Shown here: positions 23,212 to 32,663 of the stretch, piece after piece
Layout: every line of letters begins with the position of its first letter
Numbering within the stretch: position 1 is the stretch's first letter
DNA from: Faucicola tetraodonis
GTDB taxonomy: Bacteria; Pseudomonadota; Gammaproteobacteria; Pseudomonadales; Moraxellaceae
Length of the DNA: 64,000 nucleotides
Direction: 5' to 3' (one strand)
NCBI GenBank assembly: GCA_032017425.1
Contig: DALZPW010000007.1
The notes under the pieces: generated by a model
Database searches by the model: none
What the model was told of the DNA's origin: nothing
What the model saw: only the letters and a program-made list of their open reading frames with translations
Position numbers and translations under genes: made by a program

Positions 23212-26207
23212 TATACCCCCTCCCCTCGAGTTACTTGAGCTGTCACACCACCATTATTAGCTGCTGGGGGTACGACAGTGTTGGTAGTTGCTGATTTTAC
23301 TATACTGATGTCCGTATAAGGCTGCGCCAGCAAGGCTTCTAATGCACCCGCCTGACCCACAGGATACCCCACACAGCTTTCGGCTAAGTAATCGACAAGC
23401 TGCACAGGTAATGTGGTGGCTATACCCTTCACTGTGACGGTTAACATATCACCTGATTGCAACTGCCATTTGTCCGCATCATCCGTTGATACACTAAAAG
23501 CAGCTGGCAGCAATTGTGAGGCAACCACGTCACTACGGGCAGTGAGTTCATCACTAGCAAAAATATTATATACCGGCACTAGCTGGGTAGAACCTTGTTG
23601 GCTAGCTGCCGCAGGCGCAATATACTCACGTTTTGGCAATGGTGTTAACGCATCAAAAATACGCACCCCTGGATCGCCATGTTTTAGATGACCACCCACT
23701 TTATCTTGGTATTTATTCCAAGCTTGCGGTGAGTTCCAACCTGCTGACCAAGCAAATGGAATCATTGATGAATCCGTTTGGGTGCCCACATAACCTTCTT
23801 GTGAGAAGGTCAAGCCCGTATCGATATCTTTTGGCTGCTCTGGCTCATGCACAGAAATCGGCGCACGCATCGCTGTACGACCGGAATAACGGCGTGGCTC
23901 ACGCGCGACTTTTAGACCGGTAATACGGTAATCGGCTGATGGCGCTGCTTGTCTGATTGCCGCTAGTTGTGGATTGGTGTCTGCGACCGCAGTAATCACA
24001 TCATCAAGCTGCGTCCAGTCAATCGCACGGCCATTGAGCTCAGACTCTACCGCATGCAACCAACGCCAGCTTTCTTTTACCATGCTTTGCGGGCGATAGT
24101 AAACAGGATCATAAACTTGGAAGAAACGCTGTGCACGACCTTCTGCTGAGATTAGTGTACCGTCCGCTTCTGCAAAGGTTGCTACAGGTACCATCACATC
24201 AGCCTGGTTATGCCATTGATAAGCTTCATGGTCGAGTACAATCAGTGATTTGTTGGCTACCAGTTGGTTCATTTGCTCCGCGGTTAGGCGGCGGCTGATG
24301 TCATTTTCCATGACAATCACCACATCGGCATCATCATCTAATTCATCAATCGCTTTACCACCGAGTAAGTTGACACCTATGCTATTGGCAGCAGGTACTG
24401 ACAAGTACAGACCCGCTTTTTCTTGGTAGCCTTTGGTTGGGTTCATACGGCTTGGGCGTTTAACTTGCTTGGCTTGTTCAGCAAATGCCGCTTCATCCAT
24501 CTCTTGTTTGAGCTTGGCTTGCTCTGCATCGATTTTGGCAATCTCTGCATCCACTTGCACATTGTGGGTGTCAACCACGCCTTTTTCATATACTACCACT
24601 TCACCGCGTTTTTGCTCAGCGATATTGGCAATTTGTGCCGCCGCTTCTATGATAGCAGTGTGGTACAGTGATGAGCCTGAGATGATAAGGGGTTTGGTTG
24701 CTTTAAGTAGCGTCTGCGCGATATGTTTAGCAAATGCCTGCATATCAGCATTATCGCCTTCATCGATGACCAAATCTTTTGGTAGTTGCGAGGTGGCCAA
24801 CGTTTTCATTTGCTCAGCGATGCTAAAGCCTAATTCAGCGATATCGCTTGGGGTGGCTACGCAGCTTACTTTGGCGATATCATCAAGGCGTGTATCTTTG
24901 ACATCCACAATAAAGATTGGGCTGTAGTCTTTTTGACCGATACGAGCCACAGGCTCTGCCAAGAAATCTGGCGTTTTTAGCGCATCTGCCATTTGTTTGG
25001 CGCGATTTTTTGCCGCTTGGCGTACTGCCAGTGCAATACGTGGACTGGTTTGGGTAATATCTTCACCCAAAATCAATACCGCATCATAATCCTCAATCTC
25101 ACGCATACTTGGATTATGGATATTTTCTGTGGTCAATACATCGATACATTTTTGTACCACAGTTTTTTCTTGATTGGTAATACCAATGCTAAAATTTTCG
25201 GCACCGACTAAGCGTTTTAGGGCATAGTTTGATTCAAGGCTGGCAACGGGTGAACCAATACCGATGGCTTTTTTACCTTGCAACCGGTTTTTGATGGCAT
25301 CGATAGTATGGTCAATGCTCAAATTGGTTTGTTTACCGCTTAGTGTTTCAATCGCTTGAATTGGGCGGTCTTGGCGGTTGACATAGCCATAGCCGAAACG
25401 ACCACGGTCACACAGGAAGTAAGCGTTGACTTCACCGTTAAAACGGTTTTCGATACGGCGCAATTCACCATAGCGCTCACCCGCTGAGATATTACAACCT
25501 GCCGAACAGCCATGACAAATGCTTGGGGCATATTGCATGTCCCATTTACGATTGTAGCGCTCTGAGTGAGTTTTGTCGGTGAATACCCCAGTTGGACAAA
25601 CTTCGGTAAGGTTGCCTGAAAATTCACTTTCAAACTGACCGTCTTTATCACGACCAAAGTACACACGGCTTGCTGATGCGTAAACCCCTAAATCTTCACC
25701 ACCTGCATAGTCTTTGTAATAACGCACACAGCGATAACACGCGATACAGCGGTTCATCTCATGATTGATAAATGGACCCAAGTCTTGGTTTTGGTGGGTA
25801 CGTTTAGTAAAGCGGTATTTACGATGATTGTGACCTGACATGTAGGTCATATCTTGCAAGTGACAATGACCGCCCTCTTCACAGGTTGGACAGTCATGGG
25901 GGTGGTTAGTCATTAAGAACTCAACCAAGCTTTTACGGAAGTTTTTCACTTCTGCATCCGTCACTGAGATCCACATGTCTGGTGTCGGATTGACCATACA
26001 TGACATGACCAAACGACCACGACCGGCTTCATAATCTTCTTTGTTATTATATTGCTTGACGGCACATTGGCGGCAAGAACCCACCGAGCCCAATGCTGGA
26101 TGATAACAAAAATAAGGGATATCGATGCCAAGCGATAAACAAGCTTGTAGCAAGTTATCGGCACCATCAACTTCGACGTCTTGACCGTCTATATGAATAA
26201 TTGCCAT
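23211..26207 (-). CDS. nuoG: NADH-quinone oxidoreductase subunit G, enlarged by a coiled-coil insertion
   Basis: NuoG carries the Fe-S chain of the peripheral arm. Ligands for [2Fe-2S] N1b are Cys34, Cys45, Cys48 and Cys70. Ligands for N3 are His102, Cys106, Cys109 and Cys115. Those for N4 are Cys154, Cys157, Cys160 and Cys204. Those for the off-path N7 are Cys231, Cys234, Cys238 and Cys266, present as in E. coli. The rest is molybdopterin-oxidoreductase-like. At 998 residues it is about 90 longer than E. coli NuoG (about 908). Much of the excess is a charged stretch at about residues 545-598 (DAEIAKIDAEQAKLKQEMDE and following) predicted to be a coiled coil, inserted in the molybdopterin-like domain. 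It is translationally linked to nuoH and lies nine bases after nuoF. Confidence 0.96.
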   Translation of the reverse strand: MAIIHIDGQDVEVDGADNLLQACLSLGIDIPYFCYHPALGSVGSCRQCAVKQYNNKEDYEAGRGRLVMSCMVNPTPDMWISVTDAEVKNFRKSLVEFLMTNHPHDCPTCEEGGHCHLQDMTYMSGHNHRKYRFTKRTHQNQDLGPFINHEMNRCIACYRCVRYYKDYAGGEDLGVYASASRVYFGRDKDGQFESEFSGNLTEVCPTGVFTDKTHSERYNRKWDMQYAPSICHGCSAGCNISAGERYGELRRIENRFNGEVNAYFLCDRGRFGYGYVNRQDRPIQAIETLSGKQTNLSIDHTIDAIKNRLQGKKAIGIGSPVASLESNYALKRLVGAENFSIGITNQEKTVVQKCIDVLTTENIHNPSMREIEDYDAVLILGEDITQTSPRIALAVRQAAKNRAKQMADALKTPDFLAEPVARIGQKDYSPIFIVDVKDTRLDDIAKVSCVATPSDIAELGFSIAEQMKTLATSQLPKDLVIDEGDNADMQAFAKHIAQTLLKATKPLIISGSSLYHTAIIEAAAQIANIAEQKRGEVVVYEKGVVDTHNVQVDAEIAKIDAEQAKLKQEMDEAAFAEQAKQVKRPSRMNPTKGYQEKAGLYLSVPAANSIGVNLLGGKAIDELDDDADVVIVMENDISRRLTAEQMNQLVANKSLIVLDHEAYQWHNQADVMVPVATFAEADGTLISAEGRAQRFFQVYDPVYYRPQSMVKESWRWLHAVESELNGRAIDWTQLDDVITAVADTNPQLAAIRQAAPSADYRITGLKVAREPRRYSGRTAMRAPISVHEPEQPKDIDTGLTFSQEGYVGTQTDSSMIPFAWSAGWNSPQAWNKYQDKVGGHLKHGDPGVRIFDALTPLPKREYIAPAAASQQGSTQLVPVYNIFASDELTARSDVVASQLLPAAFSVSTDDADKWQLQSGDMLTVTVKGIATTLPVQLVDYLAESCVGYPVGQAGALEALLAQPYTDISIVKSATTNTVVPPAANNGGVTAQVTRGEGV

Positions 26208-26216
26208 GCTAATTCC

Positions 26217-27689
26217 TTACACTGATTGCCCATTGGTGGCCTTAACCGGTTGATACACTTCAACTTTTTCGCTGTTTGCGAATGAAGGCACGCCCGTTGG
26301 GGACAATTGTTCTTCAGGCACCACATTGTTACCAATTTTAGCTTCAAATTCTGGTAAAAAGTATTTTAACGCACTTTGTAATGGCTCAACCGCACCCGGT
26401 GCGTGGGCGCAAAAGGTTTTACCTAACCACAAATCTTTGGTCAATTGGCGCAATACGTCAATATCGACAGGTTGACCATTGCCTGTATCGATGGCATGCA
26501 AGGTTTTGACTCCCCATGGCAACCCGTCACGGCAAGGCGTACACCAACCGCAGGATTCACGGGCAAAGAATTTTTGCAAATTGAGCGATAGTGACACCAT
26601 ATCTTGCGCTTCATCTACGACCATAATCAAGCAGGTACCTAAACGGCTACCCGCTTTCATGATGGGTTCAAAGTCCATTGGCAGGTCTAAATGCTCATCA
26701 CTGGCGGTTAAGAAGTCAGTTGACGCACCGCCTGGCAACCAAGCTTTTAGTTTACGGCCGTCTTTCATGCCTTTGGCATAATCAAAAATAATTTCGCGAG
26801 CGGTAGTACCAAATGGCAGTTCCCATAGACCGGGCTCATTGACTAGACCTGAACAACCCATGATTTTGGTGCCGGGGTTTTCTGATTTGCCTTGTGCAAG
26901 GCCTTTATACCATTCTACGCCATGCAGCATGATGCCCGGCATGTTGTTTAAAGACTCGACGTTATTGACCACAGTGGGACGACCCCATGCCCCTGATACT
27001 TGTGGGAAGGGTGGCTTAGTACGTGGATTGGCACGGCGACCTTCAAGCGAGTTAATAAGCGCAGTTTCTTCGCCACAGATATAACGACCTGCACCGGTAT
27101 GCACATGTATATCAAAGCTATAGCCTGAACCTAAGATGTTATCACCTAAATACCCTTTGGCACGGCATTCATCCAATGCATTATTTAGACGTTTAGCGGC
27201 TTCAATGTACTCACCACGGATAAAAATATACCCTGCGGTTGCGCCAATGGCATAGCCTGAGATAATCATCCCTTCAATCAGCTGAAATGGTAGGCGCTCC
27301 ATCAATAGACGGTCTTTAAACGTGCCTGGCTCCATCTCATCTGCGTTACAAATCAAGTAACGGGGTCCGCCATCGGGTGGCGTCATAAAGGTCCATTTAA
27401 GACCTGCATTAAAGCCTGCACCACCACGTCCACGCACGTTGGCATCTTTAATCATGTTGCCCACTTCTTTGGCAGATTTAGCCAAGGCATTTTTTAGACC
27501 TTCAAACCCTTTTAGGCTTTCATAGGTTGCCAAATCTAGCACTGAGTCATAATGCGCCAAACGCCAAGTCAGGGGCTTGGTTTCACTGGTGGCTGTTGCT
27601 TTATCACCATAAATAGGAATGCTTTGCTCGCCCAATTGACTGGGTGATTTGCCAATTTTTCGATTATTAATTTGACGGGTTATATTCAT
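26217..27689 (-). CDS. nuoF: NADH-quinone oxidoreductase subunit F (NADH/FMN, [4Fe-4S])
   Basis: NuoF oxidises NADH through FMN and passes electrons to cluster N3. Visible motifs are GRGGAGFNAGLKWTFM (NADH/FMN-binding Gly-rich loop, near residues 87-102), CNADEMEPGTFKDRLLME (FMN loop), GAGRYICGEETALINSLEG, and the cluster ligands ESCGWCTPCRDG plus FCAHAPGA. The 490-residue protein has about 40 extra N-terminal residues compared with E. coli (445). The start at 27689 is favoured because its ATG overlaps the nuoE stop (ATGA). The basic extra N-terminus has unknown purpose. Confidence 0.96.
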   Translation of the reverse strand: MNITRQINNRKIGKSPSQLGEQSIPIYGDKATATSETKPLTWRLAHYDSVLDLATYESLKGFEGLKNALAKSAKEVGNMIKDANVRGRGGAGFNAGLKWTFMTPPDGGPRYLICNADEMEPGTFKDRLLMERLPFQLIEGMIISGYAIGATAGYIFIRGEYIEAAKRLNNALDECRAKGYLGDNILGSGYSFDIHVHTGAGRYICGEETALINSLEGRRANPRTKPPFPQVSGAWGRPTVVNNVESLNNMPGIMLHGVEWYKGLAQGKSENPGTKIMGCSGLVNEPGLWELPFGTTAREIIFDYAKGMKDGRKLKAWLPGGASTDFLTASDEHLDLPMDFEPIMKAGSRLGTCLIMVVDEAQDMVSLSLNLQKFFARESCGWCTPCRDGLPWGVKTLHAIDTGNGQPVDIDVLRQLTKDLWLGKTFCAHAPGAVEPLQSALKYFLPEFEAKIGNNVVPEEQLSPTGVPSFANSEKVEVYQPVKATNGQSV

Positions 27690-28195
27690 GCGTATTGCTC
27701 CAGCAATTCAGCAATCTCTTCAATTTGGACAGGACCGTAGGTATCTTCATCAATCAAAACCGCTGGACCTTTATCACAGTTGCCTAAACAACAAATAGGT
27801 AACAAGGTAAAACGATTGTCTGGGGTGGTTTGACCAAAACTAATACCTAAAGTGCGCTCAAAAGCTTGACCTAAACTCTCTGCACCTACCAGATAACAAC
27901 CAATTGAGTCACAGACCAAAATCACATGACGACCAACTGGTGAACGGTAGATACGGTTATAAAATGTTGCAACCCCTTCCACATCGGTGACTGGGATTTT
28001 TAAGATATTAGCAATCGCGTTGACTTGTGCATCATCCACCCAGCCATTACGGCGTTGGACAATTTTTAGCGCATCAAGTGATGCCGCGCGGCTTTGTGGG
28101 TAGTGATGCATAAATTCATGAATGTCGTGAATTTCTGCTTCGGTTAGAATGCTTGCGACATCCACCTTTGGGGTTTTATCAGTTACAATCTTCAT
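27686..28195 (-). CDS. nuoE: NADH-quinone oxidoreductase subunit E ([2Fe-2S])
   Basis: NuoE holds cluster N1a. The four cysteine ligands are in VCDSIGCYL and ICCLGNCDKGP. The start at 28195 (MKIVTDKTP) is chosen: GGAG lies about 12 bases upstream and it begins 13 bases after the nuoCD stop. A longer frame from 28240 would overlap nuoCD and adds a sequence without homology to the family. It gives 169 residues, close to the E. coli 166. It overlaps nuoF by four bases. Confidence 0.95.
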   Translation of the reverse strand: MKIVTDKTPKVDVASILTEAEIHDIHEFMHHYPQSRAASLDALKIVQRRNGWVDDAQVNAIANILKIPVTDVEGVATFYNRIYRSPVGRHVILVCDSIGCYLVGAESLGQAFERTLGISFGQTTPDNRFTLLPICCLGNCDKGPAVLIDEDTYGPVQIEEIAELLEQYA

Positions 28196-28208
28196 CGGTG
28201 GTTTTCTC

Positions 28209-29993
28209 CTAACGGTCAACGTCTGCCATAACAACGTCAATTGACGCTAGATAAATAATTAAGTCAGAAACCAAGCTACCATTAATGACTGACGGCATTT
28301 GCTGTAAGTGCGCAAAGGTCGGTGTACGAATACGGGTACGGTAACTCATGGTTGAGCGATCAGACGTAATATAATAGTTGGTAATGCCTTTCACCGCTTC
28401 CACCATAAAGGAGGACTCGCCTTCTGGCATAACAGGACCCCACGATACTGAGATAAAGTGGTTAATCAAAGTTTCAATGTCATTTAAGGTGCGGTCTTTG
28501 GGTGGTGGGACAGCCAGTGGGTGATCGGCTTTGTATGCGCCCATTGGCATGTTGTTGAGACATTGCTCAATGATACGCAGTGACTGACGAATCTCTTCAA
28601 TTTTGACCAAACAGCGGTCATACGCATCGCCATTAAACTCAATTGGCACTTCAAAATCAAAATTTTCATAGCCAAGATAAGGACGCGCTTTACGCACATC
28701 GTAAGGGATACCCGTGGCACGAAGTCCATGACCTGATACGCCCCAAGCAAGGGCAGATTTAGCATCATATTGGGCAACGTTTTGGGTACGCAGTTGTAGT
28801 ACCTTGTTTTTCATGGTGGCTTTGACGTATTCATCGATACGTTTTGGCATCCAATCTAAGAATTCACGAACCAGTTTGTGCCAGCCATTTGGCAAGTCCA
28901 TCGCGGTACCGCCGATACGAAACCATGCTGGGTGCATACGATAGCCGGTTACCGCTTCAATCACATCATACGCTTTTTGACGGTCGGCGAACATATAAAA
29001 TACTGGCGTCATACCGCCTGCATCCTGAATGAAGGTGCCCCAGTACAGCAAATTATTGGTGATACGGAAGAACTCACTCATCATGATACGAATGGTATTC
29101 GCGCGATCTGGTACCGTAATACCTGCCAATTTTTCCACTGACATGAGGTACGGTAATTCATTCATCACCCCGCCAAGATAATCGATACGGTCAGTGTAAG
29201 GAATAAATGAATGCCACGTTTGGCGTTCAGCGATTTTTTCAGCGCCGCGATGGTGATAACCAATGTCTGGGATACAGTCAATGACTTCCTCGCCATCTAG
29301 CTGAAGCACAACGCGAAATGCACCGTGCGCAGAAGGGTGGTTAGGACCCAAGTTTAGGAACATAAAGTCTTCGTCACGGCCACTACGTTTCATGCCCCAC
29401 TCTTCTGGAACAAATCGTAAGTTCTCCTGCTCAAACATCTGCTTGCCTTTATCGAGATAATAAGGCGGCACTTCAGTCGCACGAGAGGCGTATTCTTTAC
29501 GCAGTGGATGACCTTCCCAGTATTTTGGCAATAAAATACGGGTTAAATGTGGGTGACCATCAAAGGTAATACCAAACATATCCCACGCTTCGCGCTCATA
29601 CCAGTTGGCATTCGGCCAAATACGGGTTGCCGTAGGGATTTGTAAATCAGCTTCTTTGAGCGCCACTTTGATACGGATATCCGTGTTGCGTTCTAATGAC
29701 ATTAGATGATAGAACACAGTGAAATCACTGTCAGGTAAGGCATTGCCATCCCTGTCTTTACGATGTTGGCGTAAGCGCTCATCAATCGCTGAAATATCCA
29801 GTAACATCACGTAAGGCTGTGGCAAGGTGCGAAGGTACAGGAGTACTTCGATGACCTGTTCACGGCTGACCCAAATAGTGGGAAAAGCGTCAAAGGTTTT
29901 TTGTACAACAAACTGCCCCTCAAACTTGCGATTTAATTCTGCAATCACTGCTGGGACATCAGTTTGTGCTTGATTATCAGTTACCGTTACCAT
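28209..29993 (-). CDS. nuoCD: NADH-quinone oxidoreductase subunit C/D fusion
   Basis: This is a 594-residue fusion of the 30-kDa (NuoC, about 1-190) and 49-kDa (NuoD, about 200-594) subunits, as in E. coli, Pseudomonas and Acinetobacter. NuoC motifs include YEREAWDMFGITFDGHPHLTRIL. NuoD motifs include LNLGPNHPSAHGAFR near the quinone site (with the conserved His), PDIGYHHRGAEK, PYTDRIDYLG and the C-terminal DVVMADVDR. The ATG at 29993 is preferred to 30011 because GAGGAAAG lies about 10 bases before it. A 17-bp repeat block separates it from nuoB. Confidence 0.96.
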   Translation of the reverse strand: MVTVTDNQAQTDVPAVIAELNRKFEGQFVVQKTFDAFPTIWVSREQVIEVLLYLRTLPQPYVMLLDISAIDERLRQHRKDRDGNALPDSDFTVFYHLMSLERNTDIRIKVALKEADLQIPTATRIWPNANWYEREAWDMFGITFDGHPHLTRILLPKYWEGHPLRKEYASRATEVPPYYLDKGKQMFEQENLRFVPEEWGMKRSGRDEDFMFLNLGPNHPSAHGAFRVVLQLDGEEVIDCIPDIGYHHRGAEKIAERQTWHSFIPYTDRIDYLGGVMNELPYLMSVEKLAGITVPDRANTIRIMMSEFFRITNNLLYWGTFIQDAGGMTPVFYMFADRQKAYDVIEAVTGYRMHPAWFRIGGTAMDLPNGWHKLVREFLDWMPKRIDEYVKATMKNKVLQLRTQNVAQYDAKSALAWGVSGHGLRATGIPYDVRKARPYLGYENFDFEVPIEFNGDAYDRCLVKIEEIRQSLRIIEQCLNNMPMGAYKADHPLAVPPPKDRTLNDIETLINHFISVSWGPVMPEGESSFMVEAVKGITNYYITSDRSTMSYRTRIRTPTFAHLQQMPSVINGSLVSDLIIYLASIDVVMADVDR

Positions 29994-30113
29994 GAGTGGC
30001 ACTTTCCTCATTCACAATTATTAAGAAGGTAGTGGAATACCTTTTTTGTTTTGAACGCAATTCGATAAGCTTTTACTTAGCGAAAATTCATCCTAAATCC
30101 ATCCAGAGACTTA

Positions 30114-30164
30114 CTCTAGCATTAATCAATCTCTAGCATTAATCAATCTCTATCATTAATCAAT
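30114..30164. repeat. Three tandem copies of a 17-bp unit at the nuoB 3' end
   Basis: The unit CTCTAGCATTAATCAAT occurs at 30114-30130 and 30131-30147 without mismatch and at 30148-30164 with one change (G to T). The last copy on the plus strand overlaps the nuoB stop codon: on the minus strand ATT-GAT-TAA is the end of nuoB and is then repeated twice downstream. Confidence 0.95.
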
Positions 30165-30818
30165 GTTATCTGGGCTGCGTAGATTTTTGACCGCGATGCG
30201 CTCGGCTTGTTTACGGTCACGTTCTGGCTGCATGACAGGTTGGTAGATACCTTGGTCATTGACATGAATACCGAGTGGACGACGTTCTTTAGTAATCGAT
30301 TCTTGCAGCAGCATGATGGCTTGAATCAAAGCTTCTGGACGGGGTGGGCAACCAGGGATATACACATCGACAGGAATGATTTTATCAACGCCTTGCACCA
30401 CTGAATACACATCGTACATGCCGCCTGAGTTAGCACAGGCACCCATTGAAATGACCCATTTAGGCTCAAGCATTTGCTCGTAGAGACGCTGAATAACAGG
30501 CGCCATTTTCATAAAGCAAGTACCTGCCACAATCATCACGTCAGCTTGGCGCGGTGACGCACGAATAACCTCAGCGCCAAAGCGCGACAAGTCATGCACG
30601 CCTGTCAATGTCGTTGCGTACTCCACATAGCAGCACGAGGTGCCAAAGTTAAATGGCCACAATGAATGCTTACGACCCCAGTTTGCAAGGCTATGGGTCA
30701 AATCTTCTAATCGCGTCATGACGACGTTTTTATTGACTTCCTCTTCGTCAATAATTTGACGAGTTTGGTCTGGAAATCTGTCGGCATCTGGATTGGCTTT
30801 GGTTAATGTATATTTCAT
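30156..30818 (-). CDS. nuoB: NADH-quinone oxidoreductase subunit B ([4Fe-4S] N2)
   Basis: NuoB carries the terminal cluster N2 that reduces quinone. Ligand motifs are GTSCCYVEYA (two adjacent Cys, near residues 61-64), VAGTCFMKMAP and YIPGCPPRPEALIQAIM. The protein has 220 residues, the same as E. coli. The C-terminus (NLRSPDNID) ends inside a 17-bp tandem repeat. The intergenic spacing to nuoA is about 90 bases, with no terminator seen, so operon membership is expected. Confidence 0.97.
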   Translation of the reverse strand: MKYTLTKANPDADRFPDQTRQIIDEEEVNKNVVMTRLEDLTHSLANWGRKHSLWPFNFGTSCCYVEYATTLTGVHDLSRFGAEVIRASPRQADVMIVAGTCFMKMAPVIQRLYEQMLEPKWVISMGACANSGGMYDVYSVVQGVDKIIPVDVYIPGCPPRPEALIQAIMLLQESITKERRPLGIHVNDQGIYQPVMQPERDRKQAERIAVKNLRSPDNID

Positions 30819-30911
30819 AATGCTCGATCACCTTGATTCTTAAAGCAGGATTTCGCTCTATGTCACTACAAATGCAAAAGACCTTGCAACATAGATTGCA
30901 AAGTCGGGTTA

Positions 30912-31445
30912 TTATTTTACCGCGTTATTGTTTGGGTTTTGGTTCATTGCGCCAGACAACTGGGCAGGGATTTTACCAGTAGGGTCAATTTCTAACTCTT
31001 CAACACCATTAAAGCGGGTAATATCCGCCAGATTAAAGCCCGCAGGCGCAGCAGCCAAACGCTTTGGTTTTGGCTTTTTGTCTGCAGGTGACCAGTTAAG
31101 TGCCCCTAGTTTGAGCAGATAATATAGACCGATTAACAGCTCTACCACAAACAGCACAACGGTCCAAAATCCTAACCAACCTGCTTCTTTGACCGATACC
31201 GCATAGGTATATAGGTATAATGCTTCTAAGTCAAAGATAACAAAGAAAATAGCGACGATATAGAATTTTGCAGATAAACGGATTCTGGCAGAACCAACAC
31301 TGACCACACCCGACTCGAAATTCTCTTGCTTTTGAAAGCCTTTAGAAGTACCACCTAACAATCTTGGTACAACAAGCATGAAAATACAAAGTCCTATGGC
31401 TGCCAAAATAAATACAATTGCAGACCAATCAATGACTGGAATCAT
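30912..31445 (-). CDS. nuoA: NADH-quinone oxidoreductase subunit A
   Basis: This is the first gene of the 13-gene complex I operon. The 177-residue product has three TM helices. The conserved loop between TM1 and TM2 is KQENFESGVVSVGSARIRLS, followed by FYIVAIFFVIFDLEALYLY with the conserved acidic residues of TM2. The start at 31445 is chosen because AGGAG lies about 9 bases upstream; a frame from 31463 would put that ribosome-binding site inside the gene. The C-terminal 45 residues are Pro/Lys/Asn-rich and longer than in E. coli (147 residues in total). Confidence 0.95.
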   Translation of the reverse strand: MIPVIDWSAIVFILAAIGLCIFMLVVPRLLGGTSKGFQKQENFESGVVSVGSARIRLSAKFYIVAIFFVIFDLEALYLYTYAVSVKEAGWLGFWTVVLFVVELLIGLYYLLKLGALNWSPADKKPKPKRLAAAPAGFNLADITRFNGVEELEIDPTGKIPAQLSGAMNQNPNNNAVK

Positions 31446-31973
31446 GAGGATACTCCTGGGCAATACGACTAACCGTTACGTGGGTTAAGCAATTCAAGTT
31501 GGGACGATATTTTTGATACTTCCACCAAGCCCGTCTGGCTCAAGCGCAATATCACAAAGACGATGGCAGATAACTTCTTAAGAACTATTTTCCTTAAGAT
31601 TACCTCGTACCAGCTAACAAGCTGCCCCGCTGCACATCCATTGACCATTATTGTAATCGGTGAGTGATTGGCTAGTTACTAAACAGGCTAGTCAAATATA
31701 TTGCTAAAACCACGATGAAAACCTAATATAAAGTAGCATTACATCACTTTATAAAAATGCGTATTTTAACAAAAGTAACTATATATTGCTGTTAACTGGC
31801 TAAAACACGGATAGTTTACTCATTTTATGTAAAAAATGCTAGTAGCAGGGTTCAATCTTCCGTTAATTAACCGTTAATTAAATAGCAACACTTTAGCAAA
31901 AAAACCCTGCCATAAGCAGGGTTTATCAGCCAAAAATCATTTAAATAATTCATTGAATGAAATAGTTAAATAC
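31446..31973. other. Intergenic region upstream of the nuo operon
   Basis: No gene is supported in these 528 bases. The nuo promoter must lie here on the minus strand; candidate AT-rich hexamers (TATATT near 31723 and TTGACT near 31690) do not form a convincing pair, so no site is called. At the lolA end there is a terminator at 31898-31924 and a direct repeat of CCGTTAATTAA at about 31859-31881. Confidence 0.45.
31898..31924 (-). terminator. lolA terminator
   Basis: On the minus strand, AAACCCTGC-TTATG-GCAGGGTTT is followed by a T run. It lies about 50 bases past the lolA stop. Confidence 0.88.
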
Positions 31974-32663
31974 TTATTGGTTAATCACATCCACGCCTTT
32001 AGGTGGCGTGAAGCTAAATTGATTACTGGCAATTGACGTATTGCGTTTCACATCTGAGAATCGAATACTGGTGGTTTGTCCCAAATTATCATTTAATACC
32101 ATCATAACAGGATTACCGCTGTTAAAAGCGATACCTAAACTTTTAAAGTTGGCATTGCCACTTTTTGGATACAGCACATAATAGTTTTTTGAGGCAATCG
32201 GCTGGGTCACATTAAAACTATTGGCGATTTTGCTGGGATCACCTGACAAAATCAGTGCTGGGGTATCCCCTACTTGATTGCTCACGCTTTGCTTGGTCGC
32301 TTGATTTAAGTCTTTATCGTACACCCAAAGCGTATTGCCATTGGCAACAATCAGTTGCGATGCCGTACCATCAATCTGCCAACGAAACTGGTTTGGGCGT
32401 TGCACCGCCATAGTACCTGAGAAATTTCTTGATGCTTTACTTAAGCCCTTGCCGCCTGTGCCAGAGGTGGTTTGACTAAAATTGGCGGTCATGCTTTTGA
32501 CATTTTTAAGTAAGTTATTTAAGTTTGTTGCCGCGCTTGCTGAGTTGGCGACAGCGGCATTGGCTGATTGCATGGCGACTGTCATCGGCATGCTAGTAAT
32601 CAATAGTGCTGATAATGTACCGGTGGCTAATTTATTGATAATTTTATTAGTAGATGTTGTCAT
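31974..32663 (-). CDS. lolA: Outer-membrane lipoprotein carrier protein LolA
   Basis: LolA is the periplasmic chaperone that ferries lipoproteins from the LolCDE complex to LolB. The start at 32663 (MTTSTNK) has GAGGAACC about 8 bases upstream and is preferred over 32681. Residues 1 to about 36 form a signal peptide (basic start, hydrophobic core LSALLITSMPMTVAM, cleavage after SANA). The mature fold shows LKNVKSMTANFSQ, RPNQFRWQID, GNTLWVYDKDLNQATKQ and NQFSFTPPKGVDVI, all typical of LolA. The mature protein is about 190 residues, near the E. coli size. It has its own terminator. Confidence 0.95.
   Translation of the reverse strand: MTTSTNKIINKLATGTLSALLITSMPMTVAMQSANAAVANSASAATNLNNLLKNVKSMTANFSQTTSGTGGKGLSKASRNFSGTMAVQRPNQFRWQIDGTASQLIVANGNTLWVYDKDLNQATKQSVSNQVGDTPALILSGDPSKIANSFNVTQPIASKNYYVLYPKSGNANFKSLGIAFNSGNPVMMVLNDNLGQTTSIRFSDVKRNTSIASNQFSFTPPKGVDVINQ

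Noticed and set aside
24433..24927. 164-codon plus-strand frame inside nuoG
   Set aside because: It is antisense to conserved nuoG sequence and has no independent support.
30114..30164. CRISPR-like array
   Set aside because: Three 17-bp copies abut without spacers; this is a simple tandem repeat.
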